A DNA stretch of 64,000 bases from Williamsia sterculiae (GCF_900156495.1 NZ_FTNT01000003.1:434001-498000), one strand, 5' to 3'; counted from the first letter of the stretch, positions 36,063 through 45,395 are shown. Translations and numbers: made by a program. The notes: a model not told the origin generated them from the letters alone.

Positions 36063-37442
36063 TCACTGCCGACCGGGTAACCATCGGGCAACCCCCGCGG
36101 CGGCGAGAAGCAGGACGGTGAACGATCCGTACAGCCACGTGGCCGCCCAATCGGGTGCGAGGTGGTCGACGAGCAGTCCGGCGACTGTCGCGCCACCGGC
36201 CGCCGCGAGTTGCACGGTGATGAACAGCGAGGGCGTCGCGTAGGGAGCGCGATCGGGTGGGACGGTGCGGTAGATGCTGGAGAAGGTCGGCGCGGCGACT
36301 CCGCCGAACGTCAGCCCGAACACGACCATCAGAGAGAGCAGACCTGACAGCGGCAACCAGCTCGCGCTGACGGCGATCGCTACCGCAACACCTGCCGTGA
36401 GAACGGCAGCGGTGACGACGATGGGTCGCGTTCCCAGGCGGTCGGACATCCGACCGGCAGTGGTCATCGAGACCAGGCATCCCACGCCGAGCGCCGCCAC
36501 GGGCAGACCGGCCGCGATTCCGGTCAGCCCGTGGTCCTCGGCCGCGATCAACGGCAGGCCGACCAACTGGCCGTACATCGCGAACCCGACGGCCGCCATC
36601 GTCAACAGCGCGGCCCGGAACCCGCGGTGTCGCAGCAGAGTCAGATCCAGCACCGCATGGTGGCCACCCCGTAGCGAATATCGCCCGTATGCGGCGAGCA
36701 CGGCCACTCCGAATACACCCAGGAGTATCGGCAGCCAACCTCCGACGGATACCCCGACCCGGTCGATCGACAGCAGAACCGACACAAAACCCAACGGCAA
36801 CAACACCATCCCGATCAGATCGGGCCGAGAACCGCGTGGCTGCGCGCCATCCATCGGACGGACCACCACGGCTGCGCCGACGATCGCGATGGCACCGAGG
36901 GGAACGTTGATGAGGAAGATCCACGGCCAGTGCCCGCTTCCGGCGATCAGGCTACCGAGCAAGGGCCCGACGACCGGTCCGATGTTGATCGTGGAGCTGA
37001 GCACACTCATCACCGCACCCATCCGCGCGGCGGGTGCGGACGAGGCGGCCACGTTCACCGCGGTGGGCTCCAGCAACCCACCCGCGAAACCCTGCAACAC
37101 GCGGAACAGGATCAACACCGGCAATGACCAGGCGACACTGCACAGGATGGAGGCCGATACGAACAGGGCCAGCGACCAGAACAGGGTGCGGCGTGGACCG
37201 AGGCGGTCGATCACGCAGCCCGACAGGGGCATCGTGACCCCCGCAGAGATCAGATACCCCACGGTCAACCACACGACCTGCGACAGGGGAGCGCCCAGGT
37301 CGGCACCGATGTCACGCAGTGAGGCCGTGACGATGGTTCCGTCGATCACCGCCATCATGGCAGCGACCGAGACCACGACCACGAGAAGCACAGTACGAAT
37401 GCCGAGAGCGCCGGACGGCGCCTCCTGAGAAGTTGTCGTCAC
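36063..37442 (-). CDS. MFS drug exporter (DHA2/EmrB-like)
   Basis: The 459-residue protein has about 13-14 hydrophobic segments. It carries the DHA2 motif AMMAVIDGTIVTASLRDIGADLGAPLSQVVWLTVGYL in the first helices, motif C-like GPVVGPLLGSLIAG, and the intracellular motif GCVIDRLGPRRTL. It is a proton-driven exporter of drugs or metabolites. The start is GTG 37442. It is divergent from a TetR gene at 37506, the usual arrangement for a substrate-induced efflux pump. Confidence 0.88.
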   Translation of the reverse strand: MTTTSQEAPSGALGIRTVLLVVVVSVAAMMAVIDGTIVTASLRDIGADLGAPLSQVVWLTVGYLISAGVTMPLSGCVIDRLGPRRTLFWSLALFVSASILCSVAWSLPVLILFRVLQGFAGGLLEPTAVNVAASSAPAARMGAVMSVLSSTINIGPVVGPLLGSLIAGSGHWPWIFLINVPLGAIAIVGAAVVVRPMDGAQPRGSRPDLIGMVLLPLGFVSVLLSIDRVGVSVGGWLPILLGVFGVAVLAAYGRYSLRGGHHAVLDLTLLRHRGFRAALLTMAAVGFAMYGQLVGLPLIAAEDHGLTGIAAGLPVAALGVGCLVSMTTAGRMSDRLGTRPIVVTAAVLTAGVAVAIAVSASWLPLSGLLSLMVVFGLTFGGVAAPTFSSIYRTVPPDRAPYATPSLFITVQLAAAGGATVAGLLVDHLAPDWAATWLYGSFTVLLLAAAGVARWLPGRQ

Positions 37443-37452
37443 GTAAATAACA

Positions 37453-37475
37453 TTGAACTCTCCGGTGTAGTTAAG
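37453..37475. promoter_or_regulatory. Imperfect inverted repeat between efflux pump and TetR genes
   Basis: TTGAACT (37453-37459) and AGTTAAG (37469-37475) are 5-of-7 matched arms. On the minus strand a TTGACT lies just upstream (37479-37474), so a repressor here would cover the pump promoter. This is suggested by position and partial symmetry only. Confidence 0.35.
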
Positions 37476-37505
37476 TCAAGGGTTCGGTTCAGAACAGCAG
37501 GTAAA

Positions 37506-38156
37506 GTGGTCTACGTGGCCAGCCCGACACAGCAGACGACAACCCCGCGCGGATCCCGCGCGGGGAAGCGCCAGGCCATCCTCGACGCCGCGGCCGAGGT
37601 GTTCGCCGAGTCGGGCTATGAGCGGGCCGGGATCGACGTCATCGCCGAGCGCGCGAAGGTGTCGAAGCCCACCGTGTACAACCACTTTCACAGCAAGGAG
37701 CTGCTGTTCCGGGAATCGATTGCGGCGAGTGCAGAGTTCATAAACGCCGGTGCACTCGAGGCCATCCGTCTGCTCGACCCGCAGTGCCGCGAATGGCAAT
37801 CGGGGTTGTTCGCGCTCGGTGAGCGATTGGTTGCCTGCCAGCGCAGCCCGTGCGCGTCTTCGCTGCAGCAGCAGATGCACGCCGAGGTGCGGCGTGACCC
37901 GGAGGTTCTGCACTTGGTGCGCTCCCGAGTCGCCGAACCCATCATCGACGGTCTCGCGGGTCGCCTGGCCATGCTCGGCAACGCCAAGGTGTTGGACGTC
38001 CCCGACCCGGTCCTGGCCGCCAAACAGTTCATCGCCCTCATCGACGCCGAATTCCCCGATCTGACCGAGCTCGGTACCAGGGAGATCTCCGACGCGCGTG
38101 CACGTGAAGCAGTACATGCGGGGGTGACCACCTTCATCCGCGCCTATGCGGCATGA
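37506..38156 (+). CDS. TetR-family regulator of the adjacent MFS pump
   Basis: The 216-residue protein has the TetR domain RQAILDAAAEVFAESGYERAGIDVIAERAKVSKPTVYNHFHSKELLFRESI, residues about 22-72. The C-terminal domain resembles the AefR-like TetR_C. GTG 37506 is used; GTG 37515 is an alternative. It is divergent from the exporter gene at 37442 and probably represses it until substrate binds. Confidence 0.87.
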   Translation: MVYVASPTQQTTTPRGSRAGKRQAILDAAAEVFAESGYERAGIDVIAERAKVSKPTVYNHFHSKELLFRESIAASAEFINAGALEAIRLLDPQCREWQSGLFALGERLVACQRSPCASSLQQQMHAEVRRDPEVLHLVRSRVAEPIIDGLAGRLAMLGNAKVLDVPDPVLAAKQFIALIDAEFPDLTELGTREISDARAREAVHAGVTTFIRAYAA

Positions 38157-38194
38157 GTGCTCCGGCGGCGACCACGGGGTAGTCGACGCACAAC

Positions 38195-38653
38195 TCAGGC
38201 CGCACGCTGGTCGTCGGGTGGTTCGCCGAGGGGTATGCGGTGGAGGTCGTGTTCCCAGCGGCGGTCTTCGGAGAGATATGACACGGACGATCGCACGTCA
38301 CATCTGCGCGGACCGAAAACTGCCCCGACGTGACCCGAGGGAACCTGTCTCCCGGACACAGGCCCGGCTGGGGCGAGCGACGGGAGCACAGAGCTCCAGA
38401 ATTCGTCGGAGAGGGTGGCGCCGGAACGCAGTGCCAGAGACAACTCGACAGCCATGATCACCCCGAGAACCGCCAACCACACCGCACCCGTGATGATCAC
38501 GCCCCACACCGCGTACATCCACCCCGTTGGCACATCCAGAACAGCGACAACGGGGGAGACGACCAATCCCAGTCCGACGAACCACGCTGATCCCACCCGA
38601 TCACAGCGCATTGCCAACCGAAGGAACGGGCGATCGTGGACTGGTGCGGACAT
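38195..38653 (-). CDS. Hypothetical membrane protein (152 aa)
   Basis: ATG 38653 is preceded by AGGAGG eight bases upstream, a strong sign that this is real. Two hydrophobic helices are visible: WFVGLGLVVSPVVAVLDVPTGWMYAVWGVIITGAVWLAVLGVIMAVELSLAL, about residues 24-75. A polar C-terminal half with many Arg and Asp residues (GPRRCDVRSSVSYLSEDRRWEHD) follows. No family is recognised and nothing in the neighbourhood assigns a role. Confidence 0.65.
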   Translation of the reverse strand: MSAPVHDRPFLRLAMRCDRVGSAWFVGLGLVVSPVVAVLDVPTGWMYAVWGVIITGAVWLAVLGVIMAVELSLALRSGATLSDEFWSSVLPSLAPAGPVSGRQVPSGHVGAVFGPRRCDVRSSVSYLSEDRRWEHDLHRIPLGEPPDDQRAA

Positions 38654-38749
38654 GGTGTCGACCTCCTGCCGGGGGATTGTCCGTGCACCGTAACGGCGGA
38701 TCGCTCCTTCCCGCGATGACCTCCCACGTCATGCCCAGTCCACGCGCGT

Positions 38750-39784
38750 TCACACCACCGGAGGGTTCAACCGGGCGAAGCCCTCCTGCCTGCGGTAGGG
38801 AAAGTACGGATACGGTGCATCGGAGGCGGACACCTCGTCGAGGCGACTGACGTGCTCGTCGGAGAGGCGCCATCCGGTGGCGGCGAGATTGTCTCGCAAC
38901 TGTTCTGGCGTCCGGGCGCCCACGATGACGCTGGACACCGTCGGCCGGCCGGCCACCCAGTTGAGCGCAACCTGCGGCACCGTCCTACCGGTGTCCTCGG
39001 CGATCTCGTCGAGAACGTCGACGATGGCGTACAGGCGATCCGTGTCGACGGGTGGCCCGGCGTGTGCAGTCGTATGCAACCGCGACGTCGCGGGCAGCGG
39101 TGTGTCACGGCGAATCCTGCCGGTCAGACGCCCCCAACCCAAAGGACTCCAGACGATCGCTCCCACGCCCTGGTCATGCGCGAGCGGCATCAACTCCCAC
39201 TCGTAGTCACGACCGACCAGGGAGTAGTACACCTGATGTGCGACGTGACGGACGCGGAGGCGGTGATCGGCGGCAGACAGGGACTTCATCAGCTGCCAGC
39301 CCGAGAAGTTCGACACACCGGTGTAGCGGATCTTCCCGATGCGGACGAGTTCGTCCAGGGTGTCGACCACCTCGTCAACCGGTGTCGCAGCGTCGAACGC
39401 GTGCAGCTGAAACAGGTCGATGTGGTCGGTGTTCAGCCTCCGCAATGCTGCATCGACCGCAGTCACCAACCTGCTGCGCGACGTGCCGTAGTCGGCAGGA
39501 CCGTCGCCCGTGGGCAGTGCGGCCTTGGTCGACAACACCACTCGCTCACGTCGGCCCTGAAGCGCAGCGCCCAGCACCTCCTCCGACGCACCGTCGGAGT
39601 AGACGTCGGCGGTGTCGAACAATGTCACCCCGGCATCGAGGCACATGTCGATCATGGTCCGAGCCTCGGTAACGTCTGTGGCTCCCCAGGCGCCGAAGAA
39701 GTCTCCTCTACCTCCGAAAGTCGCTGCCCCGAAGCCGAGCTCGGACACCACCAACCCCGACTGTCCTACCCTGCGATATTCCAT
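38750..39784 (-). CDS. Aldo/keto reductase
   Basis: The 344-residue protein begins MEYRRVGQSGLVVSELGFGAATFGG. It has the AKR catalytic tetrad region: Asp and Tyr in TLFDTADVYSDGASEEVLG, Lys in ERVVLSTKAAL, and His in DHIDLFQLHAFD. A cofactor loop is present at IVGARTPEQLRDNL. It reduces aldehydes or ketones with NADPH. ATG 39784 is preferred over 39787 because AGGAG then has a 5-base spacing. It is divergent from a TetR gene with related half-sites between them. Confidence 0.9.
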   Translation of the reverse strand: MEYRRVGQSGLVVSELGFGAATFGGRGDFFGAWGATDVTEARTMIDMCLDAGVTLFDTADVYSDGASEEVLGAALQGRRERVVLSTKAALPTGDGPADYGTSRSRLVTAVDAALRRLNTDHIDLFQLHAFDAATPVDEVVDTLDELVRIGKIRYTGVSNFSGWQLMKSLSAADHRLRVRHVAHQVYYSLVGRDYEWELMPLAHDQGVGAIVWSPLGWGRLTGRIRRDTPLPATSRLHTTAHAGPPVDTDRLYAIVDVLDEIAEDTGRTVPQVALNWVAGRPTVSSVIVGARTPEQLRDNLAATGWRLSDEHVSRLDEVSASDAPYPYFPYRRQEGFARLNPPVV

Positions 39785-39806
39785 CATTTCTCCTAACAGA
39801 ACTTTG

Positions 39807-39867
39807 GTCCCGTTAGCGAGCGTACGGGACACCTGGTCTTATAGGAACCCCAGTTCCCTTAACGGGA
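39807..39867. promoter_or_regulatory. Two TetR-type half-site palindromes between aldo/keto reductase and TetR
   Basis: GTCCCGT (39807-39813) and ACGGGAC (39824-39830) form a 7-bp inverted repeat. A second near-palindrome, TCCCTTAACGGGA (39855-39867), carries a related half-site. TCCCGTTA (39808-39815) and TAACGGGA (39860-39867) are also exact inverses. Paired sites in a divergent region suggest two TetR operators, one per promoter. Confidence 0.5.
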
Positions 39868-39880
39868 TCAGAGGGTTACG

Positions 39881-40498
39881 ATGGCCGTCATGGTTGGCGA
39901 AGCGTTGTCACGTCCCGGAGGCCGTACCGCGGCGGTGCGTTCGGCAGTCCTGACGGCAACCGAAGACGCGTTGATCTACCGGGGTTTCGCGGGAATCGAT
40001 CTGCCGGAGGTTGCCGAGGCGGCGGGGGTGGGGAAGACGACCGTGTACCGGAGATGGGGGAGTCCACAGGCCCTCGTCGCGGATCTGCTCACCGACATGG
40101 CAACCCAGTCCGTGTCAGCGTCCGATACCGGTGATCTGCGAACGGATCTACACGCGAACGCCGCATTGGTGGTGCGGACATTACGACATCGACGTCAGGG
40201 CCCCCTCTTCTCCGCCCTGATCGCGGCATCCACACACGACGATGGCACCAAGCACGCTCTCGCGACGTTCTACGACAGACGCGTCGATGAGTGGTCCACG
40301 TGCGTCACATCGGCGATCAATCGCGGCGATATCCCTCGCGACACAGATTGTGGAGCGGTCATCCGCCATCTGTCGGCCCCGCTGTACTACCAGTTCCTCA
40401 CCACCACATGTCCACTGGCCGACCGCGACGTCGAGCGAACGGTCAACTCGACTATGGCGTCGGTGGCGGCGGAGGTCTTCTCGTCGGGTCCGCGCTGA
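39881..40498 (+). CDS. TetR-family regulator
   Basis: The 205-residue protein has AVRSAVLTATEDALIYRGFAGIDLPEVAEAAGVGKTTVYRRWGSPQALVADLL, a clear TetR domain with the AcrR-like VYRRWGSPQALVADLL end, residues about 17-70. A C-terminal helical domain follows, with HANAALVVRTLRHRRQGPLFSALIAAS. It is divergent from the aldo/keto reductase and likely represses it and itself. Confidence 0.87.
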   Translation: MAVMVGEALSRPGGRTAAVRSAVLTATEDALIYRGFAGIDLPEVAEAAGVGKTTVYRRWGSPQALVADLLTDMATQSVSASDTGDLRTDLHANAALVVRTLRHRRQGPLFSALIAASTHDDGTKHALATFYDRRVDEWSTCVTSAINRGDIPRDTDCGAVIRHLSAPLYYQFLTTTCPLADRDVERTVNSTMASVAAEVFSSGPR

Positions 40499-40602
40499 CG
40501 TGGCGGTGATGTCGACGTCGAGGTGCGGAAGCGAGCCGAGTCCTGTCGCCGTTGTCGGTACGGCGCGTTCGCCGAGCCACGAACACCGGCCGTGAGTCGA
40601 GG

Positions 40603-41484
40603 TCAAGAACCGCCGCACGACGGTGGTGACCGGACGTCAGCCGGTTCGCGGTCTCCTACGGGATGCTCGTGGCCGTACACCGTGGAACTCGTCGACACGA
40701 CGTCTCTGATAAGTGCGGCCAGCTCTGCCGGCGAACTCAGGTTCGCAGCGTGACTCTCGCCCTGCATGACGCGACGGCTGACTGCCGGCAAACGCCGGAA
40801 CAGCAATTCCGATCGCACCCGCAGATGAGACGGACTCAGAGCACCCTCGAGCAGAACTGTGGGTATGGTCATCGCGCTGAATCTCTGCCGGCCGATGACC
40901 AGGGCATCGATCGACTCCGTATCGGCCAGCTGTGCTGGTAAGTACGAGAGCATCCCACCGCTCAACCGCCGGTCGTTCATGATGTGCGCAACGACGCTCG
41001 CGGGAAGCTGCACGATCTGTTCCAAGTGGATCCGCAGGGCCTCCGAGGCATCGCCCCTCTTGAGCGCGTCTCGCGCCATGGTGCTCGAGTCACCACCCAC
41101 CGGCGTGACCATCGGCACAGGTGGTTCGTAAAGGATCAGCTGACGAAAGACGGACGGGCACGCTTCGGCTGCGACCAGAAGTGCCACGGCCCCGGAAGAA
41201 TGGCCAACGCCGACCACAGCGGGACCCATGTGTCGGGCCACCGTGATGACGTCGCGCATCTCGCGATCCATGGTATGCGGGAGTGAGATGAACGCTTCCG
41301 GTTCGTAAATCCGGCGCTGCACAACCGCCACGCGAAACCATGTCGACAGCGAGGTCGCCGTACTGCGCCATGTGGATGCATCGGCACCACCGGGTGGAAC
41401 GATCAAGACCGTCGGACCGACACCGGATACCTCGACCGACACGAGGTGGCCATCATCGGCGGGAATCTGCAAGCGTGTAATCAT
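40603..41484 (-). CDS. Alpha/beta hydrolase
   Basis: The 293-residue protein has the oxyanion region VLIVPPGGADASTWRS, the nucleophile elbow VVGVGHSSGAVALLVA (Ser), LYEPPVPM after strand 6, and a C-terminal His in MQGESHAANLSSP. The family hydrolyses esters, lactones or similar bonds; the substrate is unknown. I used ATG 41484. An in-frame ATG at 41505 would start inside an inverted repeat. It is the most downstream gene of the TetR/amidohydrolase/permease group on the minus strand. Confidence 0.8.
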   Translation of the reverse strand: MITRLQIPADDGHLVSVEVSGVGPTVLIVPPGGADASTWRSTATSLSTWFRVAVVQRRIYEPEAFISLPHTMDREMRDVITVARHMGPAVVGVGHSSGAVALLVAAEACPSVFRQLILYEPPVPMVTPVGGDSSTMARDALKRGDASEALRIHLEQIVQLPASVVAHIMNDRRLSGGMLSYLPAQLADTESIDALVIGRQRFSAMTIPTVLLEGALSPSHLRVRSELLFRRLPAVSRRVMQGESHAANLSSPAELAALIRDVVSTSSTVYGHEHPVGDREPADVRSPPSCGGS

Positions 41485-41490
41485 CGGCGC

Positions 41491-41519
41491 AGTCTGACAG
41501 GTCATCCTGTCGTCAGACT
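41491..41519. promoter_or_regulatory. Inverted repeat upstream of the alpha/beta hydrolase
   Basis: AGTCTGAC (41491-41498) and GTCAGACT (41512-41519) are perfect 8-bp arms. Inside them ACAGG and CCTGT form a second nested pair. It lies 7 bp upstream of the chosen hydrolase start. It could be an operator for the TetR encoded upstream, or a hairpin in the leader. Confidence 0.5.
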
Positions 41520-41598
41520 CACATCGACTGTCGTGGCATGTGAGTGGAGCTGAGCGCGAAGGCGCTATCGATTGTCAGGGGTCATCGCCGCCAGTTGT

Positions 41599-42222
41599 TC
41601 AGCGCCGCACACTCGCGTCCAGGTCATGTCGGAGACCGGCAAGAACCGTGTCGATGGCGAATGTGAAAGCGGTATCGACGCGCTGGCGCCCTTGCGGTGC
41701 ACTCCGGACTGACCGAGCCAACGCGCCGTCATCCGCGGACGCATCGATAGACCAGACATCGGCTGGGGCCGCGGCGTCGAGTGCACCCCCGAGCGCGACC
41801 ATATCCAGTAGCGCGATGACATGAATGACGCGGGCATCGGCGAACCCCGCGGCCGAGAGCACGCCGGCAAGGGCGTTGTACGCTTCCAGCACGGCTGGAG
41901 CGCTGATCGTGTGCGTGGTCAATTCGCGAATGAGTTCGGGATGAGCACCCAGCGCGTCGCGGTAGCCGATGAGCCACTGACGTATCACGTCGTCCCAGGA
42001 CGACTTCCAGTCGATCTTGGCGTTCAGATCACCAGCCACCGTGGTGCGAAGCAGCTCCATCAGTTCTTCGCGACTGTTCACATGGTGATACAGCGAGGAC
42101 ACCGCTACGCCGAGCTTTTTCGCCAGTCCGGGCATGGTGAACGTTTTGTCGGTGTCTAACATCTCAAGCGCTGCACGGGCGATCGTCGGGCGATCGAGCA
42201 ACGCGACGGTGGGCCGTGGCAT
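41599..42222 (-). CDS. TetR-family regulator (TetR_C type)
   Basis: The 207-residue protein begins TVALLDRPTIARAALEMLDTDKTFTMPGLAKKLGVAVSSLYHHVNSREELMELL, an N-terminal domain of the classic TetR/TetR_C subgroup, and ends with a helical ligand domain. It follows the amidohydrolase gene by 9 bp and may share its transcript. The hydrolase downstream has an inverted repeat in front of its start, so this TetR probably controls one or more of these catabolic genes. Confidence 0.85.
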   Translation of the reverse strand: MPRPTVALLDRPTIARAALEMLDTDKTFTMPGLAKKLGVAVSSLYHHVNSREELMELLRTTVAGDLNAKIDWKSSWDDVIRQWLIGYRDALGAHPELIRELTTHTISAPAVLEAYNALAGVLSAAGFADARVIHVIALLDMVALGGALDAAAPADVWSIDASADDGALARSVRSAPQGRQRVDTAFTFAIDTVLAGLRHDLDASVRR

Positions 42223-42231
42223 GGCCCGACC

Positions 42232-43830
42232 TTACCGGTGATACACCACCTGCCCGTCGACCACCGTCAGTACGACGGGCGCATCGGCCACCTCGTCGGG
42301 TGGCGCGGCCAAGGGGTCGACCGCGAACCCGGTGAAATCGGCACGATTTCCGACCTTGATCTGGCCTGCCCTCCTGGCCCCCTCGGCACGTGCAGCATGC
42401 AGGGTGTAACCCTCCAACGCCATTGCTGCGGTGAGAGCTTGATCGGCCACAATCGGCTCCTCGTCCACGTGGCCCGAGCGGCGCCTCAACCGCGCATCCG
42501 CCATGATCGACCGTGGATTGAAAGGCGCCACCGGCCAATCGGATCCCAGAGCCAGCGTGGCGCCCGCGTCGCGCAAGTCACGGGTACGAAACGCCCGCTG
42601 CGCCCGTTCGACGCCCAGCCGCTGTGACCAGTTGTCGGTGTGATCGGCGCGAGTGTAGTGAGTGCAATGCGTCGGCTGCATGCTGGCGACCACCCCTTGC
42701 TGCGCGAAACGCGGAACCAGATCGTCAGGCATGGTTTCAATGTGCTCTATGCGATGTCGGGCACCCGAGGTCGCGGGCGCGATGTCCACCAGGCTGTCCA
42801 GGGCATAGCGGATTCCCGCGTCGCCGATGGCATGTGTCACGGTCGGGACGCCCCGCCGGGCAAGGTGCCGCACCGCCGACCGATAGCGATCCGGTTCCGG
42901 CCAGAATGGTGCGGTCGATTCCCCGTAGGTGTCGGCGTGATCGAGCCAGGCGGTTCCCGCGTCGATGGTCCCGTCGATCAGGAACTTCACTCCGTCAACC
43001 CTCCACCGGCGACCCCGGCGCCTTTGTAGATCGACGATGTGGTCGAGCGCATCGCTGCCGAATCCGGGCATGCAGAAGGGGGCGAAACGAAGACGGATGG
43101 GTAGGTCGCCCTCATCTTCCAGTGCAACCACCAATTCAGCACTGTCACCCTCGAAGTCCATGGCGTTACCAGACGTGATGCCCGAATGCGCCATCGCGGT
43201 CAGCAGCTCACGGAATCTAATACGCCGATCGGCGGTCGCCTCGGCGGGCAGAACCGCGGTAACCAGTCCTATCGCCTCGAGTTCCAGCAGATGCCCCGTG
43301 GGAACACCATCCCGGCAAACGATGTCAGCACTGCTGGCGAAGTCGCGAGGTCCCGATATGCCCGCCAAGCGAAGCCCCGCTGGACTGACGAGCGCCGCGT
43401 GGGCGTCGAAGAGATTGATGAAAACAGGCACCTCGTCACCCACCGCCTCGACGATCGGGGCATAGGTGACCGGCCGGTCGCCGAACACGTTGGGATCCAG
43501 ACCCCATCCACGTAGCCAACCATCGTGCAGCGTCGCCGATTGCAAGGCAACGACGAGGTCGTCATAGCTGACAACCGTCGACAGATCGACCCCCACGGTG
43601 AGGTGCAGCCCTATCACCGGGTGAATATGACCGTCGATGAGCCCGGGTGTGAGGGTGCCGACCCCGAGGTCGAGGACCTGTGTGGTTCTACCGATCTGGT
43701 CGATGAGCGAGGCTCGGTCGCCGACCCCGGTGATGATCCCGTTGGTGACCGCGACCGCGGTGACCGGATCGGAATTGGTCAACGTGTGAATCGTTGCCGC
43801 GGTGATGACCGCGTCGGCCGAACGGCTCAT
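42232..43830 (-). CDS. Amidohydrolase family 3 (YtcJ-like)
   Basis: The 532-residue protein has the urease-superfamily start ITGVGDRASLI with VLDLGVGTLTPGLIDGHIHPVIG (His-x-His), HAIGDAGIRYALD, ARHRIEHIETMPDDLVPRFAQQGVVASMQPTH and LALGSDWPVAPFNPRSIM (Asp). A short C-terminal beta segment, LTVVDGQVVYHR, closes the small domain. Members hydrolyse amides or imides such as formamides; the real substrate is unknown. GGAGGA is upstream of the ATG. With the APC permease it forms an uptake-and-hydrolysis pair. Confidence 0.88.
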   Translation of the reverse strand: MSRSADAVITAATIHTLTNSDPVTAVAVTNGIITGVGDRASLIDQIGRTTQVLDLGVGTLTPGLIDGHIHPVIGLHLTVGVDLSTVVSYDDLVVALQSATLHDGWLRGWGLDPNVFGDRPVTYAPIVEAVGDEVPVFINLFDAHAALVSPAGLRLAGISGPRDFASSADIVCRDGVPTGHLLELEAIGLVTAVLPAEATADRRIRFRELLTAMAHSGITSGNAMDFEGDSAELVVALEDEGDLPIRLRFAPFCMPGFGSDALDHIVDLQRRRGRRWRVDGVKFLIDGTIDAGTAWLDHADTYGESTAPFWPEPDRYRSAVRHLARRGVPTVTHAIGDAGIRYALDSLVDIAPATSGARHRIEHIETMPDDLVPRFAQQGVVASMQPTHCTHYTRADHTDNWSQRLGVERAQRAFRTRDLRDAGATLALGSDWPVAPFNPRSIMADARLRRRSGHVDEEPIVADQALTAAMALEGYTLHAARAEGARRAGQIKVGNRADFTGFAVDPLAAPPDEVADAPVVLTVVDGQVVYHR

Positions 43831-43852
43831 TGTTCAATCCTCCTAGGTCGGT

Positions 43853-45340
43853 TCAGCGCTCGGCAGCAGCGGCGGGGTCGTCGTACAGACCGCCGATCTG
43901 TGCATACGTCCGCGGGCGGCGTACACGCAAGTACTGCGCTGTGACCATTCCGGCGACAAGCACGACTCCCACCACGCCGAGCAGGACAGTATTGGTGGCC
44001 GGTCCGGCGTTTGTGAGGAGAACGATGTTCTTGGTCAACACCACGAAGGCCCCGCCCAGCACCACCGTGGCCACGATGCCGGCGACCACTCCAACAAGTT
44101 CGCGCCCCACCCGACGCTTGCGGACGAAGTAGACGACGACGGCGACAGAGGTCAGCACCTGGAGACCGATGATGCCCACCACACCGGGGGTATTCACCAA
44201 CAGCAGCAGCTGGCGATACGGGTCGGCACCCGCCAACGCGAAACCTCCGACGACAATCACGGCGAGGACAGTCTGTACATCACCGGCACGCGACGGCGAC
44301 TTGTGTACCGGGTGCGTGTGATCCAAGAAGGAGGGCAGCACACCGTCCCTGGCCAACGAGTACGTGTACCGGTTGATGGCGTTGTGGAACGCGAGCTGCG
44401 AGGCAAGGGCACTGGTCACGATGAGCACCGACATTACATCGGCCGCCCAGGTGCCGACGTAGGTGCTCATCGCGCTGAAGAACAATCCGGAGACATCGGA
44501 CGTCGCCTGTTGTTGGATCTGGGCAGCGCCGAAGGCCTGCACGACAGACCAGACAATGAAGCAGTACGCGACGGCCATGAAACTCACCGCCCAGTACGTG
44601 GCCCGCGGAATGGTGCGGTCAGGGTCTCGCGCCTCCGAGCGATACAACGCGGTCGACTCGAAACCCATGAAAGCCGCGAAGGCGAACGCCAGGATGGCAC
44701 CCATCCCGGGGGCGGTGGCAACGGAAGGCGTGAACGACGAGAACTCGATTCGACTGGCTCCCCTGTCGACCAACACCGCTATCGCTAGGACCAGTAAGAC
44801 ACCTGTCTCCAGGGTGAGCAACACACCGAGGAACCGCGCACCGACATCGATGCCGCGACGGCCGATGAACCAGACGACGATGATCGACAGCAACGCCAGG
44901 ACCGACCAGGGCACCGTGACGCCGAACAACCGGTGTAGTGCGTCCTGGAACTGCACTGCCATGAGCCCGTAGACGCCGATCTGCAGCGTGTTGTAGGCGG
45001 TGGTCGCGAGGAATCCCGCTCCCAGTCGGACCGATCGGCCCAGCCCGAGAGTGATGTAGGAATAGAACGCACCCTTACCCCCGGTCGCCCTGGTCATCGT
45101 CATGAACGCCACCGCGAAGATCGCGAAAGCGACACCCGCCCCCAGATAGGCGGTCGGCGCGCCCGCACCACCGATGGACAGAGCAAGAGGCGCCACACCA
45201 GCCATGACGGTGAGCGGCGCCGCGGCCGCAACCACCATGAACGCGATCGCGGGCGCACCCAGCGCATTGCGTTTCAACGCGACATCTGGCGGCGGTGCCG
45301 AGTCGTGGATGACGATGGTGGGTTCTGCAGGTGAGCTCAT
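43853..45340 (-). CDS. APC-family amino acid/amine permease
   Basis: The 495-residue protein has about 12 membrane segments. It carries LGAPAIAFMVVAAAAPLTVMAGVAPLAL, GGKGAFYSYITLGLGRSVRLGAGFLATTAYN and the loop FAFAAFMGFESTALYRSEARDPDRTIPRATYWAV, typical of the large APC group. I chose ATG 45340 with GGAAGG upstream over the frame to 45445, which would run through an operator-like palindrome. It likely brings in the substrate of the amidohydrolase encoded 22 bp downstream. Confidence 0.85.
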   Translation of the reverse strand: MSSPAEPTIVIHDSAPPPDVALKRNALGAPAIAFMVVAAAAPLTVMAGVAPLALSIGGAGAPTAYLGAGVAFAIFAVAFMTMTRATGGKGAFYSYITLGLGRSVRLGAGFLATTAYNTLQIGVYGLMAVQFQDALHRLFGVTVPWSVLALLSIIVVWFIGRRGIDVGARFLGVLLTLETGVLLVLAIAVLVDRGASRIEFSSFTPSVATAPGMGAILAFAFAAFMGFESTALYRSEARDPDRTIPRATYWAVSFMAVAYCFIVWSVVQAFGAAQIQQQATSDVSGLFFSAMSTYVGTWAADVMSVLIVTSALASQLAFHNAINRYTYSLARDGVLPSFLDHTHPVHKSPSRAGDVQTVLAVIVVGGFALAGADPYRQLLLLVNTPGVVGIIGLQVLTSVAVVVYFVRKRRVGRELVGVVAGIVATVVLGGAFVVLTKNIVLLTNAGPATNTVLLGVVGVVLVAGMVTAQYLRVRRPRTYAQIGGLYDDPAAAAER

Positions 45341-45395
45341 CCGACTGCCTTCCAGCCAAGCGGTCTGGGGTTCAGCTGTGCCTCGCCGGTGAAGC

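Noticed and set aside
36274-37428. 384-residue plus-strand open frame inside the MFS exporter
   Set aside because: Thr/Arg-rich antisense shadow; the minus-strand protein has a full set of membrane helices and DHA2 motifs.
40523-40753. 76-residue plus-strand frame opposite the end of the alpha/beta hydrolase
   Set aside because: Lies antisense to the hydrolase C-terminus and has no ribosome site or family features.
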